Shown: positions 23,490-36,149 of the stretch, one piece after another
Layout: each line of letters opens with the position of its first letter
Position numbering within the stretch: the stretch's first letter is position 1
From: Chromera velia
Lineage: Eukaryota > Sar > Chromeraceae
NCBI GenBank assembly: GCA_018398765.1
Contig: JAHBMJ010001018.1
Span: 43,090-107,089 of the forward strand
Direction of reading: 5' to 3'
Length of the DNA: 64,000 nucleotides
Position numbers and translations under genes: made by a program
Notes under the pieces: generated by a model
Told to the model about the DNA's origin: nothing
The model's database searches: none
What the model saw: only the letters and a program-made list of their open reading frames with translations

Positions 23490-25959
23490 AAGGAAGAAGC
23501 AAGGGGAGAGAGGGAGGAGAATTCATTCCTTCATTCACGTGGTGGTGCTTTATTTCTACTGACTGGCGGAATGCGAAGGAGGGAGAGAATTTGAATTGAG
23601 ACGAAAGTTGGGCCCCTCTTGCATTTTATTTCATTTTCTTTTGGGGGGATCGACCTTTGCGTTGAAGAATTGGAATGTGTGAGTCGGCGTTTGTACTACA
23701 CTGACATGATAAAGGAATGAATGAACGAATGAATGAATGACATACTTCAAATGGAACTTAATGAATGAAGAGGAGGGGAGGGAAACAAGACAGAAGGAAG
23801 GAACAAAGTCCTTCTGCATGCTTGGGTGTTCAGTCCCAGGCAGGCGGGCCGCGCATGCAGAAAGGCAGCCATCGACATGCAGGTGTTTGCGTGGATTGTG
23901 GCGAGCACCTCAACAATGACCATTTTCTGTACATCTATTTTCGTAGGCGTGGGGGGGGAGGGGGGGAGGAAAAGAGAGTGGAGAAGTGAGAGTTAGAGTG
24001 AGACAAAGAGATGGCAACAATATGGAGTGAAGCAAAACAACGATATGACTATCTCTCTTTGGTTCCCTTCGCAAGACCCTGTCCTCTCTCTCTCTCGGGT
24101 TTCCTTAACTCTCCTGTCTGATTCCGTCTCTTCTCCTTGATCGATCGACCATGGTGGTCCATGCATGCGTTTTGGCTTCCTTCCTCCTTTTCTCTTTCTT
24201 TCCTTTGAGGAACGCGCTGCTCTTCTGGAAGGACATCTGGTCGTCTGTCTGTCTGTTGGGCTCCTGAGGTTGATTGAGGACAGAATTCGGTCAGGAACTC
24301 TCTCCTTCTCTCTCTTTCTCTGTCTGAGAACAAACAAGTAAGCGAGAGAGAGAGAGAGAGAGATATTCTGATCGGGCCGTCTGAATTCTTGCCGATGAAA
24401 GTGCAAACAATGACCAAAGCTTGTATCTTGTGTTGCATGTCGACGGCCAGAAAGTCGGAATCAGACTTTCTTTCTGGGCATTGGGAAGTATACTATGGGG
24501 AAGAAGGGGAGGGGGGGTGACCTTCCTTCCTTGTGCTTCCTTCCTTCCTTCCTTCCTTGTCTCATTCTTACACACACAGGCAGAAGAAGAAGAAGAAGAA
24601 GACGCAGCGTGCATGGATAGAGGTCCTTCCTGCAGGCCGTCTGCCCTCCAGCCTGCTGTGCGACCTGCATATGCGTTGATCGATCGAACAACCTGCATGC
24701 ATGCATGCGGTTGTTTTTTTGTTTTGTTTCAGCAAGACATGCAGTCCTACTCTTGCCTGTCCCTCCCCCCCCCTCTGTGCCCCCTCCCGCCAAAAGCTCT
24801 TCTTTCTCTCTCGTCTTCCTATCGGGCTGTGAGTGAGTTGAGAGACGAACGGCTTGAGGAAAGAGAAAGGGAAAGGGATGGAGACAGAGGCCGAAAGAAA
24901 GAGGGTTTGGGGCTCACTCGTGGGAGTTGACAACAGGCATGCAAAAGCTGGGGCTGTAGAGCGAGAGAGAGACGCATACGCACATCCAAGCAGGTGTGGA
25001 GGGGTCTTGTTCTGGAGTCACGTACGTCCGTCTTCTTGTTCTTCTGTCTGCAACATTTCGCCAACCGTCCACTGATCTTCAATACATTAACTTCACACGA
25101 ACGTCTGACCGACCTTTCTGGAGAGACTGAATGGGATGGCCTCGATCCCTTCCTCACTGGATTCAATTCAGTCGATCGACTTTTGGGAGTCGTCCATTTG
25201 CCTGCATGTCTGTCTGTCTGCCTCATTGTCCATGTGGGTGTGTGTGCCCTTCAAATAGTCTGTCTGTGGTTTCTTTGCACTCATCGGGTCGACTGGCTGA
25301 CTTTGGTCGGCTCGCTCTGACTTGTTCAATTCTTTTTTCTCTCTCATTTCATTTTATTTCATTTCCTTTCGAAGAGGAGCTAGAGAGACAAAGGGCTCTC
25401 TCTCTGTCTTTCTCTGCGCACGTCCCTCTCCCTCATCATCTGACCGCTTGCGAGAGAAATGGTCGGTGGACCGGTCCGAAAAATTTCAAACGAATTAATT
25501 CAGGTGATGAAAAAACGAAGGAGCCACAGGCGAAGTGCGCTTGTGGAGCTGATTTGCTGACTCTACTGTGATTCTTTTGCTTGTTCATTCACCCCGTATC
25601 CGCTCATGCACGTACGTTTTCGTTTTGGTCTTCAATGCCTTGCTAGACGGAGGGATGTCGCGTGTATGGAATGAATGCCCTCCCGTCTTTCTTTCTTTCT
25701 CTCTTTTCTTGCCTAATTAGCCTCGAGCATGCAACTGGAATTCCGCCTGTATGGGGGAAGGGTTGGGTTTCACAGACAACAGAAAGGGGAAGGGAAAGGG
25801 ACAAACGTGAAAGTGACGGAGGTCGGTCAAGGGAAAGTGAGGGAGGCCCTCGGGCCTAGCCTCGGGCCGAAGTCTCCATTAAATCATTCGCAGAGAGCGT
25901 GCCACGTGTGTGAGTTTTCGTGCATATGCACTTATGTGTGGATGGTGAATGTTTAGTTC

Positions 25960-26660
25960 ATCCACTTTTTCGTTTTAAAATCTTAATTTCGATCGAATTG
26001 CGGCAGCGTTCAAACCGGTTTGAGAAATTGTACAGACACTGACACTCTTAATCGGTTCCGACTAAAAGTCACATTGAAATTGAAGTGACTATAATTATTT
26101 TGTAACGTTTACGTAGACGTTTACTTATGTAGATATTTTTAATAACATAAATTAGGCGCGATCCCCATATGAAAAAAAAAATAAAAAAGTGATTGCCTAA
26201 AATTGATTTTTAATTTTCTTCTTTTTTTTTTTTGTTTTTTTAAACAAGACTTGTACATTGTGCAACACCCATGCAACACCCCGGCCAAACATGTCGGACA
26301 TTCCAACTGAGTCGGCATTTGGGCGGGAGGCCAATCCTCTAGACATTAATCGTAATCCTAAGTGTTGTTATAGAAAAAAAAAATAATTAGGTTTTTAGCC
26401 AAATTTTTTTTTTTTTTTTTTTTGTTATGGGGAGCCTAGAACATAAACTAAAACACTGTATATGAGCCCTGATATGGGCCATGATATAACTATACACAGT
26501 TTTAGATAAGCTACTTTTACAGTCTAGAACTAAGAGAAAAACACTCGCAGTTAGTTGGCAGTCCCAAATCTAGCTTTTAATATATCATATATGCTCACAT
26601 AAACGTGAGACTATAACATGTCACACTATCGATCACCAAACTAGTAGCACACTAAATCTC
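25960..26660. other. AT-rich island in a convergent gap
   Basis: Abrupt low-GC segment with long A and T runs (for example 26220-26245 and 26400-26425) and no coding frame. It has the same position relative to converging genes as the islands at 6.6, 36.2 and 51.8 kb. Confidence 0.7.
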
Positions 26661-26989
26661 TTTCAATCTTTCTTTCTCTCTCTCTAGCTCCCTCTCTCCC
26701 TAGCTCTCTCTCTCTGGGTGTATGTGTGTATGTCTATGTGTGTCTGTGTGTGTATGTGTCTAGTGTGTATATGTATTTAGGTGTGTCTGGGGGGCATTGA
26801 CTTAAAGTTTGTTCCTAGCGTCTGGCCTATACGTCTTTCATCTCTTCCTTCTGTCCTGGTTACTGCTCTCGCTACTAGGTCTCTCTCTCATGCGACCTCA
26901 TACTTGACGCTCCTCCATCTGAATGCCTTCTTCGGCATTTGCTAAGTACTTCCTACCCCTCAGTCATGTGTGTATTTAGGTGTGTCTGG

Positions 26990-27009
26990 GTCTGTTTGTG
27001 TGTATGTGT

Positions 27010-27058
<49 letters not shown>

Positions 27059-27081
27059 TAAGTGTGTGAGTGCGTGCGTGC

Positions 27082-27124
<43 letters not shown>
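26990..27124. repeat. GT/GA dinucleotide tract
   Basis: (GT)n, then about 36 bases of (GA)n, then GTGC and a long (GT)n. It lies just downstream of the 3' end of the small - strand gene at 27365. Confidence 0.9.
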
Positions 27125-27125
<1 letters not shown>

Positions 27126-27364
27126 TTGCGAGCGCTTGCGTTTTTAAGTGCGCATCGGTCTCCCTCCCTCTTTTACTGACGAACTTGGCTCTTCTGTCTC
27201 CTCTCTTTATTGCCAGATCCGACCTGTGTGCATAAGAACACATACACACTTTCAATTCATTCACGCATGATCACACCATGACGCATCGGTCGTTTTTGTC
27301 CGTCCCAAAAGGGCTAAAGTTACGATCAAGTCAACAAATCACGCAGATGCATGCAAATTCAATC

Positions 27365-27857
27365 CTAGCTCGGCATCCCGGGGGTGTCCTGCTCGGGTGT
27401 CTCGCTGTACAAGAGTCGTTCCAGGTCTTCAGTGAAGCTCCGCAAGGGTTTCGTCTGACTGGCTCCCTCGGCCTCTGCGTTCCCTCTGCTGGAATCACTC
27501 GCGGCCTTCCAAACCAGAAGGGCTTGCTCGACCTTTCTGAGCTTCTCCTGCAGTCGAGAGCGATAAGACAAACAACACCTTTGTGAAAGTATGCATGAAA
27601 GTTGGCTCCATGCAACCAGAATAGCATGTCCATCAGCTGACCAGATAGACGTTCCTCTCTCGAAGGAGCGCCAGATGCGCGACACTGACTGCCTTCTCGT
27701 GTCCCTGAAGAAGATCATTCATGGAGAGCAACTTCTCCAGTTGTTGCAACGCTATCCGTCTCGTCTCTTCGGCTTCCGGAATTGCGTTTTCAGAAGAACC
27801 CTTCAGCACTGTGTACAGCTGCCGAGCCTGTTCAAGGGAACTCTGTGAAACGGACAT
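27365..27857 (-). CDS. Small helical protein, 132 residues, unrecognised
   Basis: Two exons, 27857-27642 and 27547-27365 (stop TAG), joined in phase 0 with donor GTCAGC and acceptor CTGCAG. The ATG is in a good context (GCCATGTCC). The protein is rich in Leu, Glu, Arg and Gln with heptad-like spacing (QQLEKLLSMNDLLQGHEKAV, EKLRKVEQALLVW), suggesting two or three amphipathic helices, followed by a loose Ser/Glu-rich C-terminus. There is no signal peptide or membrane segment. Its size and helicity fit a small subunit of a larger complex, but I cannot name a family. It is head-to-head with the zinc-finger gene. Confidence 0.65.
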
Positions 27858-28726
27858 GGCGGGGCACGAATCTTAGTTGACGAATAGCAGTTTCACACAT
27901 GCAAGATGCCCACGCAGCTTCACTGAAACAACACTTGTACGTTTATTACACTCCGTCTCGAGATGTTTCGAGCAGCACATGCAGTCCAAGTCTCTCTGGT
28001 TGCACGTCGGACTAGAGCTGGGAGCCAGCCGACGGGAAAAAGACGCCCTGTGTAACTTTAACCTGGTATTTCACAACATGCTTCGGTATGACTCCTTCTC
28101 CGTTTCATCATTCGATCGAGCCGAAGTTCATACGTTCAAGCTCAGTCTGACAAAGTCTGATGTGCATGAGGGGTGGCGGCGCCCAAGCTGCTGGACCATG
28201 ATCTTGGCGCCGGCACTATACGATGTGCTGCCATCAGAGGCGACAGTCCATTCTTGTTGCGAAAGGCCCCAGCTGGAAAAAGTGCATAAAATTTTACAGC
28301 GTGGAGCCATGCATGTGGACCCTTCCGATCGACAAAGCTGGAATATTCACTTCGAGCCATAAATGGCACACAGACACTCCCTGTTCTTGAAGAGTGTCAA
28401 AAAGTGTGTCACGGATTCCGCGCGCGCTTTTCCAAAAAAGGGGTCCCAGACGGCACATGACGGCACAGTTGAGCGACAGTCTGATCGATCGATTGATCGA
28501 AGCTTTGAAACCTCGTCTCCGACCCATCCAAGTTTCCTCTGAGAGCGCAGCCGCACTGAGCAGAGAATCAGAAGTGTTGGTTGAAGTCTTACCTGGTGAT
28601 CTGGCCTGCTTGTATACTCAGACGAAGGCATTAATTATACTGCCGAGCTATTTCTTTTTCTCGCAATTGCCTCCCTGCCCCGTCTCTGATTTGCTTAATT
28701 TGCAGTTCTTCTTCGATTGATCCAAA
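27858..28726. promoter_or_regulatory. Divergent promoter region, gene 4 / zinc-finger gene
   Basis: About 870 bases between two outward-facing start codons. A GC-rich element ATTCCGCGCGCGC lies at 28415-28427; ATTCCGCG also occurs at 47400-47407 in another divergent gap. A TTTGCAG just upstream of the zinc-finger ATG (28701-28707) could be the acceptor of a 5' UTR intron. Longer frames on both strands here show no domain. Confidence 0.4.
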
Positions 28727-29752
28727 ATGCCTGCCTCAAAGGAGAAAGAAACTCCGTGCAACTCTGTCATTGCCTGTAAATTCAAGTTCAAGGATCGCAG
28801 AGTGTACCTTCGAAACCGCTGCGTGCACGTCGAGGCCTGCGACCTCGCTGAGGAAAAAGAGAAGACCCTCACCCGATCCAAATCAGTCCCTTCTATCCCA
28901 GTCTCTTGGCGCTTCACGGACTGCGGAGAACGAGTGCCCATTGATGACCTAGAGGAGGACCCCGACCATCTCAACAGCAACAACCGCTCCTGCAAGGGCT
29001 GTCTGCAAAGTCTGAAGAGCATCGGGTCACTCGGGCACTCCACGGGCAACTGCCACGCCAAAAGATGCTACTGGCACTCCAACTCGAAGAAGGGATGCCA
29101 GAGAGGATGGCTCTGTGACCACTGCCACTTCTGCCCCCCCGCTCCCAAGGACGACCCCTGTCAGTCTATGCGCAGAGAGTGCCAACTCGCAAAAAAGCGA
29201 CAGCAGCAGCAGATGATGGCGCACCAGCAGCAGCAGCAGCAGCAGCCTCGAGGCTTCATCCCTTCTGAAGAGAGGGAGAGGAGAATGTCGTCTGACAGCA
29301 TCAAAGTGCTGCCTAGACCCACCGGGGGATACGGACAAGGACACGGCTATCCCCCCGCCCACCATGGACAGAGAGGCTGCCAGAAGCACACACACGGCCG
29401 CCGAGACAGAGCCTACAGCGACAGGTTCCTCCACTCCTCCTCCCCTTACTCTGAGAAGGGCTCTGGCTCCGCTGTGCCCACGCCTGCACCCACACCCACA
29501 AGCAGCCGATCGACGCACGCACGCCACGGCCCCGCGCTTCAGATGCGCAACTTCTCCGGGGGCTGGCCCACCGTGGCTGTGCCCGTGATTGGGGGGCACA
29601 CGGGGGGGTATGGGTACGGGTACGCCCCTCCTCTCGGGTTGGGGGTCCACGGTGCTGGGGGTCACCAACATGAGGTGTCGACCCATGAGGGCACATCGGC
29701 AGATCTGACCACACGATCCCCGGGACTCAGCCCGTCTCCCGGCCCTGCATAG
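28727..29752 (+). CDS. CCCH-type zinc-finger protein, 341 residues, intronless
   Basis: A single uninterrupted exon from ATG to TAG. Residues about 98-140 hold a Cys/His cluster (GHSTGNCHAKRC, KKGCQRGWLCDHCHFC). C114, C124, C130 and H134 fit the CCCH spacing C-x9-C-x5-C-x3-H, which usually binds RNA; extra Cys at 109, 133 and 136 accompany it. This G-H-x-x-G-x-C...G-C-x-x-G-x-x-C-x-x-C-H-x-C form is, to my knowledge, common in alveolates. Residues about 165-182 are Gln-rich, and the C-terminal half is Gly/Pro/His/Ser-rich and probably disordered. It is the only complete intronless gene among intron-rich neighbours. A post-transcriptional regulator role is inferred from the family. Targets cannot be told from sequence. 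Confidence 0.85.
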   Translation: MPASKEKETPCNSVIACKFKFKDRRVYLRNRCVHVEACDLAEEKEKTLTRSKSVPSIPVSWRFTDCGERVPIDDLEEDPDHLNSNNRSCKGCLQSLKSIGSLGHSTGNCHAKRCYWHSNSKKGCQRGWLCDHCHFCPPAPKDDPCQSMRRECQLAKKRQQQQMMAHQQQQQQQPRGFIPSEERERRMSSDSIKVLPRPTGGYGQGHGYPPAHHGQRGCQKHTHGRRDRAYSDRFLHSSSPYSEKGSGSAVPTPAPTPTSSRSTHARHGPALQMRNFSGGWPTVAVPVIGGHTGGYGYGYAPPLGLGVHGAGGHQHEVSTHEGTSADLTTRSPGLSPSPGPA

Positions 29753-32700
29753 GTCAGTCAGGCAGTCAGTCGGAGAGCAACAGTCTGTCTGTCTCCGTTT
29801 TTCAGCTTTTTTCGCGCCACTGGGAGGGAGGGAGGGAGGGAGTCCACTGAAGAGAGTGCATTTGTGCCAGCAACAGGCAGAGTCGATCGGAGTTCCGTCG
29901 GTTGCGTGAGGAGGGTTTGTGAAAAAAGAGTGTATGCTTGTCTTGTCTGTGTGTCTGTCTGACCGATTGAGAATCGCGATCGACTTGACAAATTGAAATT
30001 CGTTTCTGATATCCTTCTTTCTACTTTGTTTGCCTGCCTGCCTGTCTGTTGCAGAAGAGAGTGAGAGAGCACGAACAGCAAAGGAAGGAAGGGGAGGCGT
30101 CCGACACCGCCTTCCTCTTCCTTCGCTCAGGATGAGGAACTGACTGGTAGAGAGCAGACGCAATGACATGGGTGCAGAAATGAGAGGACAGAAAGGAAGG
30201 AAGAAAGAGTGGATTGATTGGTTGGTTGATTGATTGACTGATTCATTACGGGAGCAAATTGTGGAGGCAAAAGAGAACGAGAGAGAAGAGATCGGAAGGT
30301 CGTCAAGAAGAAGTGATCGAGGACACAAGTCATCATGAGGGGGGAGAGGACAGGACGAGAGAAGAAAAAAAGAAAAGAAGTAGGTAGTCGTATGGGACGA
30401 GGTAACCGGCCCATGCACCCTCGTGCACCCCCCCCCCCTCCTATTGATTTGTCACTGCCCTCTTCTTGACTATCTCTGTCTCTCTTCTCCTTTATTCCTG
30501 TTCACGTTGCCTCTTGAAGTGAAAACAACAAAAAGAAAGAACAGTTGCAATGGAGGAAAGAAAGTCAACGAAGGAATCCTACAGCACAAAAGAAGCGCGT
30601 CTCGTTGCAGTGTCACTGTGAGGTTTGAACAAAGCAAAGCGCATGAAGAAAAGCACAAAAGGAAAACGGCGAGTAGTCCAAGAAGACATCCGGAAGAGAG
30701 AAAAAAAAAAACAAAATCGAGGAATACACGTCAAGTCTGAGTGAATGAGTGACTGTCGACACATGCAATAATATAACGAAGCGAAACCTCTTCATCTTCT
30801 TCCTTTCTCTGTCTTCCTTTCTGGCAGTTCTCCGCCTATCTGCACCTTCCCCCTCTCTGTCCGTCCATGCAGTCCACACAAAGAGACAAGAAGAGGAAAG
30901 AAAAGAAAAACACGACACTACAACCTCTCTGTATCACCCCGTGTTGGTTTTTTCTTTCTGTCAGTCGATTCCCTTTCCTGTCCGTCTCTCACTCTCACTC
31001 TCGCTCACTCTCACTCTAACTCACTCACTCAACCTTTTCCCTTCCCACCCCGTCTTCAAAGGAAGACAAAGGTAGACAGCAGGGTGGGACAGGGAAAGGG
31101 AGACGAAAGAAAAACACAGACAGACTGGCGTCGAAGTGTTCTTTCTTCCCCTTCTCCATCACCTTGAGATTCCATTGCTCTCTTTCTTTCTCCCGCCGTC
31201 TTTCTAGGCAGGGGCCTGCGTTGTGTCGACTGAACGAACGAACGAACGATGTGCATGTCACAACCCCCTTCTTTCTTCATTCACCCTCATGAAATTGATC
31301 AGTGGCTGTGCACGTTTCCGCTTCTCTTCTTCGCTCACCTTCACCTATCCGTCTTCAACCTTTTCCTCTTGAAAATAGATTTTTGTGTCTTTTTTCTTTT
31401 TTGGTGACTGCTGTCCCATGGGTGGGGCTGGAGGGAAGGGGGTGGGATGGGATGGGACGGACGCGGCCACCGAAGGATCAACGTCGTGTCAACTTGTCAT
31501 GGAGTCGACGTGTCGAAGTGAAAGAAACAAAAAACCAAAGATGCAAGTGAGAATGATTGCTCTATTTGTTGTATGCTGCATGACATGCATGCCGAAAGAG
31601 AAGAGGAACGTTCGAGAGGGAGTCAGGCAATGGTGCCGAAGCCCCTCTCGCTCGGTTCGCTGGATCTATTCGTTATTCCGCCTATCTGAATGGTATGACA
31701 TCCTGCAAGCAATGCGCTCCTCTACTCTTCTACTTCGTCCGCGCAGTCATGAATGAGCTGAGTAATAAGTGAGTGCATTAGTGAACGAGAATTTCGCTCC
31801 TCTTCCCCCTTCACCACCGTCTCTCTGTCTGTGTTTGTTCTCGTCTGTCGTGTTGTCCGTCTGCTTGTTTTGTGACTGCTTTGCTGGTGTGGTGAGGAAG
31901 ATGGAACGGACCTCCGAACGGTCATTCGAACAATATCGGTGAGAGAGGGCACTGCTTGCTTGCCTGCTTGCAGGGAGAGGAGTGTGGACGCTGTCGTTGT
32001 CTCTGCAGGCATGCACGCGCGTGAATGAATGAATGGATGGATGAATGAATGAACGAGGTCGTCTTTGGTTGAACAAACAAAGGAAAACAAAAGAACTGAG
32101 AACCTTCCAACGAAAGAACGAAAGAAGTGTCTGTCGGTCGGTCCCGTCTTGTGCGTCTCATGTACTTGGGCCAATAGGGATGGAAAAGGAGAGAGAGAAA
32201 AAAAAACAAATCGACTGCAAGCGATGATACTGGAATGAATGGATGAAAGCAAAGATGAAGTGCAGGAAGGTAGCACGTGTGTGTTGCCCGTCCTAGTTCC
32301 TAGGCGTGTCTTCTTTCTTGATAGCCTCGTTGGTCTGTTTGCGTCGCCGCTGTGCTCCAATCTTTTCTCGTATTTGCATGACTCAGTAGTCGGTGTGCCT
32401 CTTCCTTCCTTCGCTCCTCGTTCACTTCCTTTCTTTCATTGTTCTCCTGTTCCGTTGAGAAGAACTGGGGGATCAAGGAGAGGAGACGGGGTGGCCAGAG
32501 AGTGAGGGTAAGGGGAGAGGACCGGAGGAAAGAAAGGAGTTCCAGCGAGAGAGTGCTTGACCTGAACCTGAAAAAGTATCCGCAATCCGATGCATTGAAT
32601 GAATGAATGAATGAATGAATGAATGAGTGTGTATGTGCACTAGCTTAGCTGGTTCGTTCATGGTGTCCGCCGGAAGAAGCCCGACAGAGGGGGGAAACCG

Positions 32701-33570
32701 TGGGAGAGGGGGGGATGCGGGAGGGCGTCTCTTTCTCTCCGGTAAGTGCTCGAGACATTCGGTCTTGTGGTCATGGAGTGTGGGTGGACGTCTGCGTTGA
32801 AAGCCTCTTGTCAGAATGCGAGTGAGTCAACGAATGAATACAGAAGGTCACCAACCACTCACGTGCGTGCGCATGTGTGCATAGAGACAGAGAGAGAGAC
32901 AGAGTGGGACGGCGTCTTCTGTCTCTTTCAATTCTGATTGTTATTGATTGTGATGATAATTGTCACATGCGGAGGGAGAAAGGAGCCATAGCCCCAGTGC
33001 CAGAAACTCCCCGTCGTAGGCAGAAAGAAAGAAAGACAGAAAGAAAGAAAGAAAGAAAAATGCCGAGACGGGGACAGAGCGCGAACGGGCGGGTGGGTTG
33101 TCTGACTGAAAGAAAGATGTGATGACATGAATGATGCATGAATAAATGCAAGTGATTCCTTCACACACACACACACACATGCGGACACCCATGCCTGTTA
33201 TCGGCAAGCAAGGAGGCAGGTAGTTAGTTAGAGGCAGAAAGAGATTCTCTCATTCACTTCTGCTCTTCTGCCCAATGAATTTCGTTCCTTTCGTTTCCTT
33301 TCGTTCCAAATTCGTCCCCGCTTGCCGAGAAAAAGTGCACGGAGGACGCAAGAAGAACACGAAGAAGGCGATCGGTCGTCGGTCGAGCGATGATGACAGA
33401 AAGGCACTCAGTAAGAGACAGGGTGCATGGCACCTCGCTAGAGATTATACATGTTGACTGCGAAGCGAATAGCATCCATTCAAATCAAGGAAGGCATTTG
33501 TGAATCCATGAAAGGATTGGCGCTGAACAGAATGGTCTGTTTGACTGATAGAAAGGCGGTGCGTCTTTTT

Positions 33571-33858
33571 GTTTTATCTTCTTGATCGGTCCATCCATTT
33601 CTGCATGTGGTGATTGATGTTTCCGTTATTTTTTTTATCTTCTTGATCGGTCCATCCATTTCTGCATGTGATGATTGATGTTTCCGTTATTTTTTTTGTC
33701 TTCTTGATCGGTCCATTTCTGCTGTGATGATTGATGATTCCATTATTTTTTTTATCTTCTTGATCGGTCCATTTCTGCTGTGATGATTGATGATTCCGTT
33801 ATTTTTTTTATCTTCTTGATCGGTCCATTTCTGCTGTGATGATTGATGTTTCCGTTAA
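33571..33858. repeat. Minisatellite, five units of about 55-60 bases
   Basis: The core CTTCTTGATCGGTCC recurs five times (about 33578, 33639, 33699, 33757 and 33812). It is followed by CATTTCTGC, then TGATGATTGATG and a T run. The first two units carry an extra CCAT; later units lose it and shorten, so the array has an internal gradient. Confidence 0.9.
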
Positions 33859-36149
33859 CGAAATTGAAGGACCGGCTGTTATGTGAGTACCCGGTTGTTG
33901 GCATGCATACCTTTCGGATGGCTCTGCGAGCAAAGGAGGTTGTTAGGGCCCGATGCAGCAGCTGGATGGATGCGATTGGCCGTGGTGGTCTTGTGGAAGG
34001 ACAAACGCTAACAAACAAACATTGAAAGGTGCAGACCGACTGTCGAGTTCGTTTTTCACGTGGTGAAAGAAAATCAAAGCATGGCATACAAACAGGAGAA
34101 AGAAGAGGAAGGACGAGGAAGGACCGAGAGTAGATCTCCAGACAGAACCTTTTCCTTCTCTCTTCTTCCTTCCTTCATTTGCATTTTTCGTTTCTACGGG
34201 GGAGGGTTGAATGGCATGCAGGTTGGGGGGTCCGGAAGGAACAGTAGGCCGATTTTCTTTGCTTGCTTCATTCATTCATTCATTCATGTGGTGTCCCTTC
34301 CATCTGTTTGTCTTCCTGTATGTGTGTTTTTTTGCCTGCCTGCCTGAATTCTTTAAATTCTCTCTAGACCTCTAACAATAGAAAAGTTGACCGTCCATCG
34401 GTCGCACACCTTCCCCTCTACCCTTAATTCTCCCCCTCTCTCTCTCACTGTCCCCCGTCTGTCAATGAAAATCCCTCCCTGTGCTGTGTGGCGTTGACTG
34501 AGTTTGTTGATGTCCAGAAACACACACTTATTTTCGAACTCCTCTAGCTCTTTCCTTCTTTCTTTCTTGAGGGTTTCCCTCTTCCTGCCTACCTCTCTGC
34601 CTGTTTGTTTGTTTGTGATTCCTCTCCATTATACCGTGCACTGTTTCATTTCTGTTCCCTTCTTCCTTCCGACATTCGCTTTTAGCGTTTTTACTCTACT
34701 GCGATGAGTCCGAAAGAAACAGACAACTGAATTGGCCTGAGTGAAGGAAGGAAGGAAGGTTAGAAAGACAGAGAGGAACAGAAAAGAGCGAAGGAAGGAC
34801 GAATAAAGAAGACGAAGAGTTGCTTCCTTCCATAGCCGAGCTAGGCCCAATCTTTCGAAGCGAAAATCTGAAGAAGCTGAAGGAAGGGGATTGCAGAAAA
34901 AGAAGAAAGGAGACAGGAGTGAAGGAATGAGGGAGGTCGGTGGGACCTAAAAAAAGAAAAAAGGAAACGGTCACTAGAGAAAAGAAGGCCGTGCTTTTCT
35001 ACCTTCCTTGCTCCTTGTTCTCTGATCAATCTTTCTTTCCGTCCTTCCTCCTCACATATTCAGAGAAAGACCTTCCACAACTGTGCGACACGCATAGGAG
35101 TAGTGAATCACTCCCCGTGCAGTTCCCTTCCGACAAAGAAGAAAGTCATGAAGCAGTCCGTGAGAGATCATCCGCCCCCTCTCTCATCTCCATCTGTCTG
35201 TCATGCATCCTTTTGACTGACTGCCTGATTGATTGATTGATTGATGGACCGGCATCCAGAAAGAAATTGAATGGAATTGTTGAAAATGGCGCTTTCTTTC
35301 TCTACACAGAGAGATTGAACCAGACGGATGCTTGCTTCTTCAGTAAATTGTTGACTGGATGCTTGGAGGTGTCAGAAGGGTCCTAGGGGGACTGTGACGG
35401 ACGGAGTGTCTGCGTGGAGGCTGCAGATGAGCTCTGCTCCATGTCCTGCTGTGGACACAAGAAAGAAAAAGAGCGATTGAGCATAAAAGAGGCTTGCAAG
35501 GTGCATGGTTGCATGCAACCTTTGCGTAAGTCTGTGTGCGTGGGAAGGGAAAGTCTTTCAAAGAGGCCCCTTTAAGCTTGTACTGCCTTGGCTTTTCACG
35601 TTTCTTTCAGGATGATATTGAAGAACGTTGAATCCATGCAGGTCACGCGTCGGCAGCGCGATCCCTCAGTCTCGGTCTGGCTGACCGGTAGATGGATGGA
35701 GGGATGGAGTCTCGTGCATGAATGATGCAGAGCTCTCTCTGTCGATCGATCGATCAGCCTAGCTGTGCCACTCTGACTGTTCGTGTCTTTGAAGACAGAC
35801 ATACAGGAAAGCAAAAGGAAAGACGGGGGATTGAGGACCGTGCATGTAGAGGAGAGGTGCATGGTAAGCTGAAAGAGCTCGGTACGGTATTGTTACGACT
35901 GGCGTACGACCGATCCGGAAAAGGGAAAAGATCAGAGAGACGCTCAGAAATTGAGGGGTGGATTGAAGAGACGTCGATTGCATGGTGTGACTCATTGTAG
36001 TACTGCCATCGTTTCACGATGCTCTGAGCTTTTTTGCATGTCTACTGAAGATGCCTTCTTTCAAGCGGCCGACAGGGGTGATTTGGCAGGGGTGATCGAT
36101 CGATCGAGCTGCATCTGTAGAGCCGACAAAGATCTAGGCAGAGATAAAT

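Larger units (their letters stand above)
23490..27364. other. Tail-to-tail intergenic region, gene 3 / gene 4
   Basis: No supportable exon on either strand. It contains short CT, CTTC, GAA and CAGA microsatellites, an AT-rich island (25960-26660) and GA/GT dinucleotide blocks up to 27125. Many TGCATGCA and GATCGATC palindromes are present, for example 24693-24710. Confidence 0.55.

Noticed and set aside
22904-23540. Long Cys/Val- and His/Thr-rich frames over the GT tract
   Set aside because: Dinucleotide-repeat translations; the tract is an intron between two in-phase exons.
33571-33858. CRISPR-like regular repeat spacing (also at 40508-40685 and 54330-54575)
   Set aside because: The units are contiguous tandem repeats with no unique spacers, the genome is eukaryotic, and no Cas-type genes are present.
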